From contig JAJQBS010000009.1 of NCBI GenBank assembly GCA_021203145.1, positions 9,290 through 44,143 on the forward strand: a stretch of 34,854 bases of DNA, in the 5' to 3' direction. This document shows, one piece after another, positions 26,272 through 34,536 of this stretch. Position 1 is the first letter of the stretch, and each line of letters opens with the position of its first letter. Origin of the DNA: Lachnospiraceae bacterium. Lineage in GTDB: Bacteria > Bacillota > Clostridia > Lachnospirales > Lachnospiraceae. The position numbers were made by a program, and so were the translations under genes. A model generated the notes under the pieces. That model saw nothing but the letters and a program-made list of their open reading frames with translations, searched no databases and was not told where the DNA came from.

Positions 26272-27639
26272 TCACCGCTTTTCCAGCGGCAGATACGGCA
26301 TATGGTGCCCGACATATTTGTAAGCGGGACGAATGATCTTCCCTCCATTCACCAACTCTTCCATACGGTGAGCGCTCCAGCCGGCTATCCTGGAGATGGC
26401 GAAGATCGGCGTGAACATTTCTCTCGGAATGCCCAGCATGGAATACACAAAGCCGCTGTAGAAATCGACGTTGCAGCAGATGGGCTTGTGCAGATTTTTC
26501 TCGCTCGTCAACACCTCGCGCGCAAGCCGCTCCACGTCTTCATAGAGTTTAAATTCTTTTATCAGACCCTTTTCCTCTGAAAGTGATCTCGCATATTCCT
26601 TGAGGATTACTGCCCTCGGGTCTGAGAGGGTATAAACCGCGTGACCCATTCCATAGATCAGCCCTCTGCCGTCAAATGCTTCTTTTCGTATGATTTTTCT
26701 CAGATAGTCAGCGAGCTGTGTCTCATTTTCCCAGTCGCTGACATGCTCACGGATATCCGAAAACATCTGCTCAACCTTCAGATTTGCGCCGCCATGCTTC
26801 GGTCCCTTCAGGGAGCCCAGAGACGCGGAAACCGCCGAATAGGTATCCGTCTCGGTAGAGGAGACTACGTGGGTTGTGAAGGTCGAGTTATTGCCGCCGC
26901 CGTGCTCCGCATGAATCACAAGCGCAATATCCAGCACCCGGGCCTCCAGCTCCGTATACTGTCCGTCCTCCCGAAGCGTGCGCAAAATATTTTCCGCCGT
27001 GGAAAGCTTCGGATCCGGATAGCGGATGAGCAGACTTTCATCGTCGTGATAATGCTTGTGCGCGTGGTACGCGTACACTGAAATCAGCGGCAGCGTGGCG
27101 ATCAGGGACAGGCTCTGGCGCAGCACATTCGGAATCGAAATGTCGTCCGGGTTTTCGTCATAGGAGTAAAGAGTCAGCACGCTTCTCTGCAGCGCGTTCA
27201 TCAGGTTCTCACTCGGTGCTTTCATAATGACGTCGCGCACGAATTTATTCGGCAGCTCGCGGTACTGCGCGAGAAGCTCCAGAAAGGAATCCAGCTGCTG
27301 GCGGTTCGGAAGGGCGCCGAAAAGCAGCAGATACACCGTTTCCTCGTAATTAAAACGCCGCCCCGCGAAGCCGTCTTTCAAGTCCATGACATTATAGCCC
27401 TGAAAATAAAGTTCACCGTCTGCCGGGATTTTTTTACCCTTTTCTGTTCGAAACGCTACGACGTCGGAGATCTCTGTCAGCCCGGTAAGGACGCCTTTGC
27501 CGTCTGACTCACGCAGGCCGCGCTTCACATCGTATTCCGTATACAGATTCAGATCAAACTCGCTGGAAATCAGGCAGTATTTCGCCAGCTCCTCCAGCCT
27601 GATGTCGCGGATCTTTTTTTCCCTCTCGCTGATTGCCAT
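26272..27639 (-). CDS. Citrate synthase (citrate/2-methylcitrate synthase family)
   Basis: 455 residues with GAGGAGG before the ATG. It condenses acetyl-CoA with oxaloacetate, the entry of the oxidative branch that supplies 2-oxoglutarate; gdhA in the same window uses that product. Catalytic positions are visible: HAEHGGGNNS (H246), PKHGGANLK (H282), GMGHAVYTL (H333) and NVDFYSGF (D392). An N-terminal extension of ~50 residues before GVLTGLTEISDV is common in clostridial homologues. The gene is monocistronic, with a promoter ~340 bases upstream and an elaborate leader, so regulation at RNA level is likely. Confidence 0.93.
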   Translation of the reverse strand: MAISEREKKIRDIRLEELAKYCLISSEFDLNLYTEYDVKRGLRESDGKGVLTGLTEISDVVAFRTEKGKKIPADGELYFQGYNVMDLKDGFAGRRFNYEETVYLLLFGALPNRQQLDSFLELLAQYRELPNKFVRDVIMKAPSENLMNALQRSVLTLYSYDENPDDISIPNVLRQSLSLIATLPLISVYAYHAHKHYHDDESLLIRYPDPKLSTAENILRTLREDGQYTELEARVLDIALVIHAEHGGGNNSTFTTHVVSSTETDTYSAVSASLGSLKGPKHGGANLKVEQMFSDIREHVSDWENETQLADYLRKIIRKEAFDGRGLIYGMGHAVYTLSDPRAVILKEYARSLSEEKGLIKEFKLYEDVERLAREVLTSEKNLHKPICCNVDFYSGFVYSMLGIPREMFTPIFAISRIAGWSAHRMEELVNGGKIIRPAYKYVGHHMPYLPLEKR

Positions 27640-27700
27640 AATGTCCTCCTCTTCTGAAAAATTCTTCTGTTCTGAAAAACGGATCCGGGATTTGCCATTT

Positions 27701-27776
27701 TGCGCAAGAAATCATTCCTGGTGCAGAATATCGTTTCTCGTGCAGAAAATCACTCCTGGTGCAGAATATCGTTCCT
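27701..27776 (-). repeat. Four 19-bp tandem repeats in the citrate synthase leader
   Basis: Leftward units AGGAACGATATTCTGCACC (27758-27776), AGGAGTGATTTTCTGCACG (27739-27757), AGAAACGATATTCTGCACC (27720-27738) and AGGAATGATTTCTTGCGCA (27701-27719). Units 1 and 3 are most alike, suggesting a 38-bp duplication. They lie ~60 bases before the start codon and are not part of a convincing gene. Confidence 0.85.
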
Positions 27777-27820
27777 GAATATTCTCGTGGAACGACGTAA
27801 GCCGTTTTCCTCTTGAACAA

Positions 27821-27867
27821 TTTTTGTCCGATAGAAAAAGTCAGCGGACTTTCCTGCCGGACAAAAA
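27821..27867 (-). repeat. Dispersed hairpin element, copy B
   Basis: Leftward TTTTTGTCCG (27858-27867) pairs with CGGACAAAAA (27821-27830), and inside it AAAGTC pairs with GACTTT around CGCT. It shares sequence and both stems with the element at 13939-13983. Confidence 0.65.
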
Positions 27868-27868
27868 C

Positions 27869-27977
27869 AGATGGCCCGGCATTCGCGTTTTCGTGCACCC
27901 TGGCATTGTACGCTTCGCCCGCCATCCTCGCCGGTTATCCTTATTGATATTTCCATCGTCATAGCTCTCCGCCATCT
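27869..27977 (-). ncRNA. Structured 5' leader of citrate synthase, class unknown
   Basis: AGATGGC at the predicted transcript start (27971-27977) can pair with GCCATCT (27869-27875), enclosing ~95 bases with further GC-rich pairing. A competing hairpin GCCGG/CCGGC (27876-27880 with 27856-27860) would be mutually exclusive with both this stem and the downstream element. This resembles a switchable aptamer-expression platform, but I recognise no known class. Confidence 0.4.
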
Positions 27978-28005
27978 ATTATACACGGATGGCAGAATTT
28001 TGCAA
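27978..28005 (-). promoter_or_regulatory. Promoter of citrate synthase
   Basis: Leftward TTGCAA (28000-28005), 16-base spacer, TATAAT (27978-27983). The predicted start near 27971 gives a leader of about 330 bases. Confidence 0.7.
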
Positions 28006-28096
28006 CGCTCTTTTTCAACACGTCTGATCACAGCAAGTCATATTATTACAGGTATGAAGCCATTTCATCCCGAAAGCAGGCAGCACTGACTGCATC

Positions 28097-28264
28097 TTAC
28101 CTCATCAGGAAAAGGACTCCCATTCCGATCAGCGCGGCCAGCAAAAATACAGCAAGCATAATCAATACAACCTGGGCAGGCGTGATACCATCCCCCTGCT
28201 GCCTCTCATCCCGCTCCCAGGAGTCCTCCCAGTCTTTTTTTACTTCCCGCTCATATCTGTTCAT
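28097..28264 (-). CDS. Small single-pass membrane protein
   Basis: 55 residues, too short for most gene finders. A charged N-terminus (MNRYEREVKKDWEDSWERDE) is followed by one membrane helix (VVLIMLAVFLLAALIGMGVL) and a short FLMR end. Its ATG overlaps the last 14 bases of the ArsR-family gene, as in translationally coupled pairs. No family is recognised; the layout suggests a membrane partner or target of the regulator. Confidence 0.65.
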   Translation of the reverse strand: MNRYEREVKKDWEDSWERDERQQGDGITPAQVVLIMLAVFLLAALIGMGVLFLMR

Positions 28265-28862
28265 CAGTGTCTGCCTCCTCCCGGCTCAAATGTTCCAGGC
28301 TGCTCCAGTGCCGAATGGAATTCTCCAACCGCGCTAACGTATCCTGACGAATCGTGTAACAGATACGTTTTCCTTCTCTGCGGCAGGCAACCAGGCCGCT
28401 TTCACTTAAGACTTTCATATGATGGGACATCGTGGACTGCACGACATCTACCGATTTAAGCAGTTCGGCTGAGCACATCTCCCTCTCCGAAAGCAGATTC
28501 AGTATTTTCAGGCGGTTCTCATCCGACAGAGCCTGGAAAACGATGAGCATTTCCCGTTCTGGAGAGGTTTTATTTCGGGAGGGCTTGCTTTCTCCCAGAG
28601 CTTTTTCTTTTGGAACAGGTTCTTTTATTGGCCTCCCTTCAGGGGCTTTATCCATTAAAGCTTTGTTTTTCGGAAATTTTTCTTTTGAAGGCTCCTCCTT
28701 AGCTGTTTTTTCTTTTGAATATTCCTTTTTAGAGGTTTTCTCTTTTGAATTTTTTTCTTTTGAGGTTTTTTCTATTGGACGCATCTCTTTCAATAACTCA
28801 TCAGCCACCTTTATTTCTTTGATGGCTTTCCGGTTCTTTTTCTCTTTCTTCTTCTTACCCAT
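28251..28862 (-). CDS. ArsR-family regulator with lysine-rich N-terminal extension
   Basis: 203 residues from the ATG at 28862, nine bases after GGAG; a GTG five codons earlier is inside that site. The winged helix-turn-helix is at ~103-190: FQALSDENRLKILNLLSERE, MCSAELLKSVDVVQSTMSHH, MKVLSESGLVACRREGKRIC. No metal-binding ELCVCDL motif is present (it reads EMCSAELL), so the ligand is unknown. Residues 1-100 are Lys/Glu/Ser-rich with short repeats of the SKEKTSKKE type, low complexity and unusual for ArsR proteins of ~100 residues. The next gene overlaps by 14 bases. Confidence 0.82.
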   Translation of the reverse strand: MGKKKKEKKNRKAIKEIKVADELLKEMRPIEKTSKEKNSKEKTSKKEYSKEKTAKEEPSKEKFPKNKALMDKAPEGRPIKEPVPKEKALGESKPSRNKTSPEREMLIVFQALSDENRLKILNLLSEREMCSAELLKSVDVVQSTMSHHMKVLSESGLVACRREGKRICYTIRQDTLARLENSIRHWSSLEHLSREEADTDEQI

Positions 28863-29100
28863 AACAAGAATCTCCACTATACTATAAACGATAAATGATC
28901 ATGGACGCCCTCTGCTGCCTCACCAGTGCAGATGACAGGAGCCCCTGTATGGTTCCGTTATAACAGAAAAACATTGATTTGACAATCCCTCCACCATTGA
29001 ATCTTTTCTTAGCGAATCTTTTCCTATATGCGAAATAAGGTTACTGCTCATAACCCGGCGAAGGTGTGGCCAGGCATAACGCCCTTGAACCGGCGGTTGG
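28863..29100. other. Intergenic region without a gene
   Basis: No coding evidence. A TTGACA occurs at 28979-28984 on the plus strand, but no matching -10 box. The GC-rich stretch before the terminator at 29101 does not resemble an RNA family I know. Confidence 0.4.
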
Positions 29101-29138
29101 AAAAAGCCCGGGAAGAATGGAGCTTTCCCGGGCTTTTT
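29101..29138 (-). terminator. Strong bidirectional terminator of the Gld-like operon
   Basis: AAAAAGCCCGGGAA (29101-29114) and TTCCCGGGCTTTTT (29125-29138) form a perfect 14-bp stem with U-runs on both sides. It lies ~70 bases beyond the DUF4340 gene. Confidence 0.88.
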
Positions 29139-29206
29139 GGTATCACACTGTACTGATTGACATAGATGCAGCTCCGTTTCTTTTATGACTCTGTGTCGAC
29201 AGCCGT

Positions 29207-30535
29207 CTATTCTTCCGTTTCAGCCGCGTCCGTTTCTTCTTCTGTCTCAGAAGCGTCTGTTTCTTTCTCTGTCTCAGCCGCATCCGTCTCTTCTTCTGTC
29301 TCAGAAGTGTCTGTCCCTTCTTCTGTTTCAGTTACGTCCGTCTCTTCTTCTGTCTCAGAAGCCTCCGTCTCTTCTTCCGTCTCGGTTTCGGTCTCCTCCT
29401 CCGGTACCGCGACCAGATCATAAGCCGTGTAGCCAAGCAGAGTCGTTACTGTGCTGCCTGAAAGTGTATGGACTTCCGATGAGTCTCCGAACCGCACGTA
29501 ATAATTCCCGCTGTCATCCGTGTCGCCGATATAAAAGGTAACTGTCAGTTCCATCGTCTCTGCTTCCAGCTCTGTCCCGGTCTCAGATTCATCCTCAGAG
29601 TCTGCTTCCGACGCCTCTTCTTCTGACGCTGTTTCTTCTGACGCCGTTTCACCCTCTGACTCTTCCTCCGTCTCGACCTCTTCCTCATAAGTGATCGTCA
29701 GAGTCACAGCAGGCTCATCGAGGCCATATTCTGAGAAATCGCTGCAATTGTGGTCGAGGAAATCTACATAGGCGATCCCTGCAACCGTGCTTGTCAGAGT
29801 ATCCGCCGTATCAGAATCCGCTTCAACGCCTTCGGCGAGCTCTTCGTCTGTGACCTCCGCATCTCCCGCATCGTCCTCGCTTACGCCGCTCACCATCCAG
29901 ACGGAATCCTCTATATAGAGATCATAGCTCTCTCCGTCGGCCGTCTCCACGCTGATCCCGACAACATCGGAAGCCAGAATGGACGGCAGTTCTTCACTTT
30001 CCGCATAATCATAGAGATCATCCGAAAAACCGCTACTTAAATCCGTGCTGACCGTATATACCGTCGCAGTATCCTCATTCAGCATCAGATAATCGTTCCC
30101 GGTGGACTCGTTGTTGCTGCCGATCGTAATGATGGTCTCATTCCCGTCCGCGTCCGTCAGGGTAATCAGATTCTGCGGATCGTCAAAACCGTACTCGGAC
30201 ACGTCCTCGATCTCCGTCAGCGTCCGCAGAGACTTCAGTTCTGAGAGCTCCGAGAGCGGCGAAAGCAGCGCCGTAGTATTCACCGGGAAGGTATCGTCAT
30301 CATCCTTCTGCCAGGTATCGTCATCCTGCAGCGTAAATGACACTTCCTCTCCGTCTATCAAAAAGGAAATCGCCGTGAGCGTGGAGGTATCCACTTCGAG
30401 AATCGTCTCGCCCGCTGCCGCTTCCTCCTCGGCTTCTTCCTGTTTCTGGTTGTAAGAGCGCAGACCAAAGTAAGCTCCGCAGAGGAGAACAATCACCACT
30501 ACGCCCGCGATCAGTTTTACGCTTTTTTTCTTCAT
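29207..30535 (-). CDS. DUF4340 membrane-anchored protein, Gld-like ABC system accessory
   Basis: 442 residues; GGGAGG precedes the ATG, 13 bases after the upstream stop. One N-terminal membrane helix (SVKLIAGVVVIVLLCGAYFG) anchors an extracellular part with DUF4340-like features: DDTWQKDDDDTFPVNTTALL, LLSPLSELSELKSLRTL and SEYGFDDPQNLITLTDADG, then a second similar module (DFSEYGLDEPAVTLTITY). A Glu/Ser-rich insert (~285-325) and a C-terminal tail of ten-residue repeats (ETEEETDASE type, ~30-bp period at 29210-29400) are low complexity. DUF4340 genes commonly follow GldG-like genes; function is unknown. Confidence 0.8.
   Translation of the reverse strand: MKKKSVKLIAGVVVIVLLCGAYFGLRSYNQKQEEAEEEAAAGETILEVDTSTLTAISFLIDGEEVSFTLQDDDTWQKDDDDTFPVNTTALLSPLSELSELKSLRTLTEIEDVSEYGFDDPQNLITLTDADGNETIITIGSNNESTGNDYLMLNEDTATVYTVSTDLSSGFSDDLYDYAESEELPSILASDVVGISVETADGESYDLYIEDSVWMVSGVSEDDAGDAEVTDEELAEGVEADSDTADTLTSTVAGIAYVDFLDHNCSDFSEYGLDEPAVTLTITYEEEVETEEESEGETASEETASEEEASEADSEDESETGTELEAETMELTVTFYIGDTDDSGNYYVRFGDSSEVHTLSGSTVTTLLGYTAYDLVAVPEEETETETEEETEASETEEETDVTETEEGTDTSETEEETDAAETEKETDASETEEETDAAETEE
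29210..29400 (-). repeat. 30-bp tandem repeats encoding the acidic tail of the DUF4340 protein
   Basis: Repeated TCTTCTTCTGTCTCAGAAGC-like units on the plus strand encode ETEEETDASE-type decapeptides at the very C-terminus. Confidence 0.7.
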
Positions 30536-30548
30536 AAAAACCTCCCAA

Positions 30549-32288
30549 CTATCTCTTTCTCCGGCTCATCCAGATGCCAAGCCCGATGAACAGAATCAGC
30601 AGCGGCAAAATAATAGTCGTCACAAGACCCCAGAAGTTTACAGAAGCTGTGGTCAGAGTCAGATAATCCACTACGGTACTCTTTGACGGTACGGATACAG
30701 AGCTCTCCTGGTTGCATGCCCAGCTCACCGTATTTACAAGCAGCTGGTAGTTCCCGCCGGAAACTGCCTGGTTCACAGAGTCATTCGCAAGAGCGGATGA
30801 GGTATAAATAGCGATCCTGGTCTCGACTTCTTCTGCGGCTTCCTCCGTCTCCGTTTCGGTCTCCATCCCGGCAGCTGCATCCTCACTCTCGCCTTCCGCA
30901 TCTGTCTGGCTCTCGGTCTCTTCCTCCTCCGTCTCTTCGGTTTCGGTCTCCGTTTCCACCTCAATACTGTCAATCCAGCTGTCCAAGTCAAGGTCTTCGT
31001 CTACCGTTGCCGTCTCTTCGAGCAATTCATCCGTCAGCTCGACAGCTTCCGTAATAATCACGCCCAGATCAAACGGCCCGCTGATATCGTCCTCTTCCTG
31101 TGAGTATGTGGTCATGCTCTGTACATTGACCTTCGAATACGCCTGATCAGAGGTTGTAAGCACACTGTCAATCGTCAGCGTATCGCGCGCGTCCTCTGTC
31201 GTCTCAATCCCCTGCGCCGACGCGAGTAAGACATAGGAGCCCGCGCTTGCCAGGTCAGAAGAAACATCCGTACTGTTAATATCCGGCAGCAGGTAATACA
31301 GATACTGAGAATAATAGTAATTCGCGTTGCCCTCAAAGACAATGCCCTCTACCAGCTCTGTCCCGTAATAAGCAAGCACTGTCGCCAGATTCGGCAGTTC
31401 TTCCGATGTATAGTCCGTAATGATAATCGCACTCCCGCCGCGCCGCAGATAATTCAGAATCATCTGCGCCTCCGCAGAGGAAATATCCGATGTCGGAGAG
31501 AGAATCAGCAGACAGTCCGCATCCTCCGGTACGCCGTCCGATGAAAGAAGGCTCAGCTCCTCGATCTCAATATTTTCCTTCTCAATTGAAGTAGTCAGCG
31601 TGTCGGTCAGCTCCAGCTCGTTGTGACCGGTCAGCGTATACAGCTTCGGGATGTCATCACTCACCAGAGCCGCGATCGCGCTGGTAATCTGTCCCTCCGC
31701 GTCAAACCCGGTCGTCGTACTCGAGTAAGAATAGTAGCTATAGCTGTATTCCACCTCGTACATGTCATCATACTGGATGACCTTGCTGTCATCGCCGCAC
31801 ACAATAATAACGCTGTTGTCCGAAACAGACTCATCCGTGTACTGCAAAGTAAATTGCGGGTAAAGCACCGGATCCTTCTCCACAACCGTCAGATGTGAGG
31901 ACAGATCGTTGTACCGCTCCAGAAGCCGGGACACTGTCGAATCACGGTTGCTGTCCTGGAGAATATAGTAGATCGTCACATCCTCCGTCAGACCTTCCAC
32001 AAGCTCCTTTGTCGTATCTGTCAGCACCGAAAGCTGCTGTCCGCTCAGGTCAATCTGCGTATACTGCGAGGGGATCTGTCCCACTATCAGATTGATCATA
32101 ATGACCGCTACAATCACGATCAGAGACAGGACGATGCTGTAGGAGCCGTGTCTCAGCTGGCGAAAATCCCTGATCTTATCCGCTTTACCTGCGTTCCCTG
32201 CTTTTTTCCCGGACTGTTCCGCAGCCGGCTTCGCGCCATCCTGGATTTCGGTCTCGCCATCCGGCCCATTTAGTCTTTTTTCACTCAT
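30549..32288 (-). CDS. GldG-like ABC auxiliary protein
   Basis: 579 residues; GGAGGAAG lies twelve bases before the ATG. After a polar N-terminus, one membrane helix (YSIVLSLIVIVAVIMINLIV, ~50-70) precedes an extracellular domain of the GldG / ABC_transp_aux type: QYTQIDLSGQQLSVLTDTTK, EDVTIYYILQDSNRDSTVSR, GQITSAIAALVSDDIPKLYT and LNYLRRGGSAIIITDY. A Glu/Thr-rich insert (~445-500) precedes the last part, and a C-terminal helix (FWGLVTTIILPLLILFIGLG) ends with a basic tail. In Bacteroidetes the family supports gliding; here a different envelope role is likely. Confidence 0.85.
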   Translation of the reverse strand: MSEKRLNGPDGETEIQDGAKPAAEQSGKKAGNAGKADKIRDFRQLRHGSYSIVLSLIVIVAVIMINLIVGQIPSQYTQIDLSGQQLSVLTDTTKELVEGLTEDVTIYYILQDSNRDSTVSRLLERYNDLSSHLTVVEKDPVLYPQFTLQYTDESVSDNSVIIVCGDDSKVIQYDDMYEVEYSYSYYSYSSTTTGFDAEGQITSAIAALVSDDIPKLYTLTGHNELELTDTLTTSIEKENIEIEELSLLSSDGVPEDADCLLILSPTSDISSAEAQMILNYLRRGGSAIIITDYTSEELPNLATVLAYYGTELVEGIVFEGNANYYYSQYLYYLLPDINSTDVSSDLASAGSYVLLASAQGIETTEDARDTLTIDSVLTTSDQAYSKVNVQSMTTYSQEEDDISGPFDLGVIITEAVELTDELLEETATVDEDLDLDSWIDSIEVETETETEETEEEETESQTDAEGESEDAAAGMETETETEEAAEEVETRIAIYTSSALANDSVNQAVSGGNYQLLVNTVSWACNQESSVSVPSKSTVVDYLTLTTASVNFWGLVTTIILPLLILFIGLGIWMSRRKR

Positions 32289-32311
32289 TTTGTCCGTCTT
32301 CCTCCTCTCTG

Positions 32312-33175
32312 TCAGCTCCAGCGTCTCTTCTGGATCGTCTCGACTGTCAGGTACAGGAACACGCCGATCACAGAAAGATAATAGACTATACCGGTGATAT
32401 CAAAAATGCCGCTGTAAAAATTGGTAAACTGATCGGACAGGTCAAATATACCCAGAATGTCCTGGATCAGGCCCTCGTAAACAGTGCTGTTTACCATATA
32501 GACAATGACTGCCGCTGCCACGCCTGCCACAAAGCAGATTGCTGTCAGGACAACATTTTTGATAAGCGAATAAATCAGCGCGGCCGCCAACACGATCAGC
32601 GCCAGAATGATAAAAAATGACGCGATCGCCGTATCCGGGATCAAAGACGCAATGCCATCAATAATGTAGCAGACAAACAGTGCCAGAAAGGTGAGCACTG
32701 CCGCGATGACCTGGCTCTCCGTGATGGATGAAACAAACAGTCCGATCGCCAGGAAGCTGCAGCCCATCAGGAAAAATCCGAACATCGCCGTATAGGTCTC
32801 CGCAAAATAGACCGTGCCAAACTGAGACATAATCAGCGGATAGAGGGCCATAATCAGCATCGGGATCAGATAAATCGTCGCGAGTGCCAGGAATTTTCCC
32901 ATCACAATATCGGTCACGCTCACGGGAGCCGTCAAAAGCAGCTGATCTGTCTTCTGCTTCTGCTCCTCCGCGAGCACACGCATGGTCAGCACCGGCACCG
33001 CAATCATAAATACAAACAGGATGCAGGAAAGCACGTAAGCAAACTTCGGCCAGCCCATGGAAAGATTATAATACGTAAAATAGATGCCGGTAACTACCAG
33101 CAAAAATGCCATAAACACATAGCCAATCATCGATGTCAGAAAGCCTCTGACTTCTTTTTTATAAATCGCCGCCAT
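32312..33175 (-). CDS. ABC-2 type permease (GldF-like)
   Basis: 287 residues from the ATG at 33175, preceded by AAGGAGAGG; the open frame extends 31 codons further without a ribosome binding site. It opens MAAIYKKEVRGFLTSMIGYV, typical of these permeases, has six predicted helices, and contains VPVLTMRVLAEEQKQKTDQL and LLLTAPVSVTDIVMGKFLAL, conserved in the GldF/NosY-like ABC-2 family. It would form the membrane channel with the ATPase at 33295-34320; the GldG-like gene starts 23 bases downstream. Confidence 0.88.
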   Translation of the reverse strand: MAAIYKKEVRGFLTSMIGYVFMAFLLVVTGIYFTYYNLSMGWPKFAYVLSCILFVFMIAVPVLTMRVLAEEQKQKTDQLLLTAPVSVTDIVMGKFLALATIYLIPMLIMALYPLIMSQFGTVYFAETYTAMFGFFLMGCSFLAIGLFVSSITESQVIAAVLTFLALFVCYIIDGIASLIPDTAIASFFIILALIVLAAALIYSLIKNVVLTAICFVAGVAAAVIVYMVNSTVYEGLIQDILGIFDLSDQFTNFYSGIFDITGIVYYLSVIGVFLYLTVETIQKRRWS

Positions 33176-33294
33176 CTTGTGCCTCTCCTTCCTGTCCGTT
33201 ATAGTCTGCAGAATCCGAAATCCCGTCACTGCCCGAATTCTTCCCAGTTTCAGAAATGCGGTCTTCATTTACAGAGGTCTCCGAATTTCCGGAA

Positions 33295-34320
33295 TCAGGC
33301 ACTGCGGCCGATCCATTCTTTTCCTTTTTCGGTCTGCCTCCGAATCCAAATCGTTTTTTTCTTTTCTCTGGCCGGCTGCGGATGATCCTCCGTCAGCTCC
33401 AGGAAGACATCCTCGAGGGATACCTGTGTATGCTGCATCCGAAGAATCGGCGCATTGTTCTGTGCACAGAGATAAAAAATCTTCTCCCGCAGATCATTGT
33501 CCGCGTCCGTCTTGATGACGACATCCACCGTCTCCGGCCCCGCCTCAGCAGAAGACTTCACGCTGATGGAATGAATCCCCGGAAGAGGCGCCAGCAGCCG
33601 CTTTACAGATGCCGCGTTTCCCCGAATCGTCAATTCCAGGGAGCCCGAACCGCGCATCAGGTTCATCAGATTCTCCGGCGTATCACTCGCCACCAGCTTT
33701 CCATGCGCGATAATCATGATATGGTCGCAGATCGCGCTGATTTCTGAAAGGATATGAGAGCTTAAGATAACGGTATGCTTTTTCCCCAGACTGATAATCA
33801 GCTCCCGGATCTCAATGATCTGTTTCGGGTCAAGGCCAACCATAGGCTCATCGAGAATGATGATGTCCGGATAACCCAGGATCGCCTGTGCCAGACCGGT
33901 GCGCTGCCGGTATCCTTTGGACAGGTTGCGGATCAGGCGGTTCTGCACCTGCGTCAGTCCCGTTGTCTGCATGACCTCCGCGATCATGGCATCCTGCTCC
34001 TTCTTTGGCAGTTTTTTCAAATCCGCCGCGAACCGCAGATACTCCAGCACTGACATCTCAGGATATACCGGCGGAATCTCAGGCAGGTAACCGATACACT
34101 TTCTTGCTTCCTCCGGCTCTTCTACGATATTGTGCCCGTCAATCACAACCTCACCGGCGGTCGGCGCGATATACCCTGTAAGAATATTCATCGTCGTCGT
34201 CTTCCCGGCTCCATTCGGACCAAGAAAACCATAGATCTGACCCTTTTCTACCGTAAAAGACAAATCATCTACCGCGGCATTCGAGCCGTAGCGCTTTGTA
34301 AGATGCTTTACTTCAATCAA
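33295..34320 (-). CDS. ABC transporter ATP-binding protein (GldA-like)
   Basis: 341 residues. The start is taken as a TTG at 34320, eight bases after AGGAG, giving IEVKHLTKRYGSNAAVDDLS as residues 2-21; a GTG three codons earlier overlaps that AGGAG. Walker A GPNGAGKTTTMNILTG, Q-loop YLPEIPPVYPEMSVLEYLRF, signature NLSKGYRQRTGLAQA, Walker B IIILDEPMVGLDP, H-loop ILSSHILSE. The C-terminal ~110 residues form the regulatory extension common in ABC-2 ATPases, ending in a basic tail. First gene of the four-gene leftward operon. Confidence 0.9.
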   Translation of the reverse strand: MIEVKHLTKRYGSNAAVDDLSFTVEKGQIYGFLGPNGAGKTTTMNILTGYIAPTAGEVVIDGHNIVEEPEEARKCIGYLPEIPPVYPEMSVLEYLRFAADLKKLPKKEQDAMIAEVMQTTGLTQVQNRLIRNLSKGYRQRTGLAQAILGYPDIIILDEPMVGLDPKQIIEIRELIISLGKKHTVILSSHILSEISAICDHIMIIAHGKLVASDTPENLMNLMRGSGSLELTIRGNAASVKRLLAPLPGIHSISVKSSAEAGPETVDVVIKTDADNDLREKIFYLCAQNNAPILRMQHTQVSLEDVFLELTEDHPQPAREKKKTIWIRRQTEKGKEWIGRSA

Positions 34321-34536
34321 GTCCTTCACTCCTGTTCTTTATAAAATTTTGTAACTGCGGGGAACACTTGATACCCTGATCCAGGCAGAAGCCTTTCCTG
34401 GCAGATGTTCCTGTAGCGTTCGCTGTCATGGATACAGCTATGTGATCAATCCTTTCACATGTCTTCACGCATGAAATCTCTTTTGTATTCTATAGAAAGA
34501 TTGTGTCCAAACAGGGAAAAGACTGTGTCCATAATG
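34321..34536. other. Upstream region of the Gld-like operon, no gene
   Basis: No coding evidence. A weak leftward promoter candidate (TTGGAC near 34507 with TACAAA 17 bases on) is the best I see; I would not rely on it. Confidence 0.35.

Noticed and set aside
27554..28031. Leader peptides upstream of citrate synthase
   Set aside because: Two overlapping open frames exist (including a 123-codon one), but neither has a good ribosome binding site, and they run through structured RNA and tandem repeats.
28940..29100. Small RNA gene before the terminator at 29101
   Set aside because: A TTGACA lies upstream, but there is no matching -10 box and no resemblance to 6S, SRP RNA, tmRNA or RNase P RNA. 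The terminator is explained by the leftward operon.
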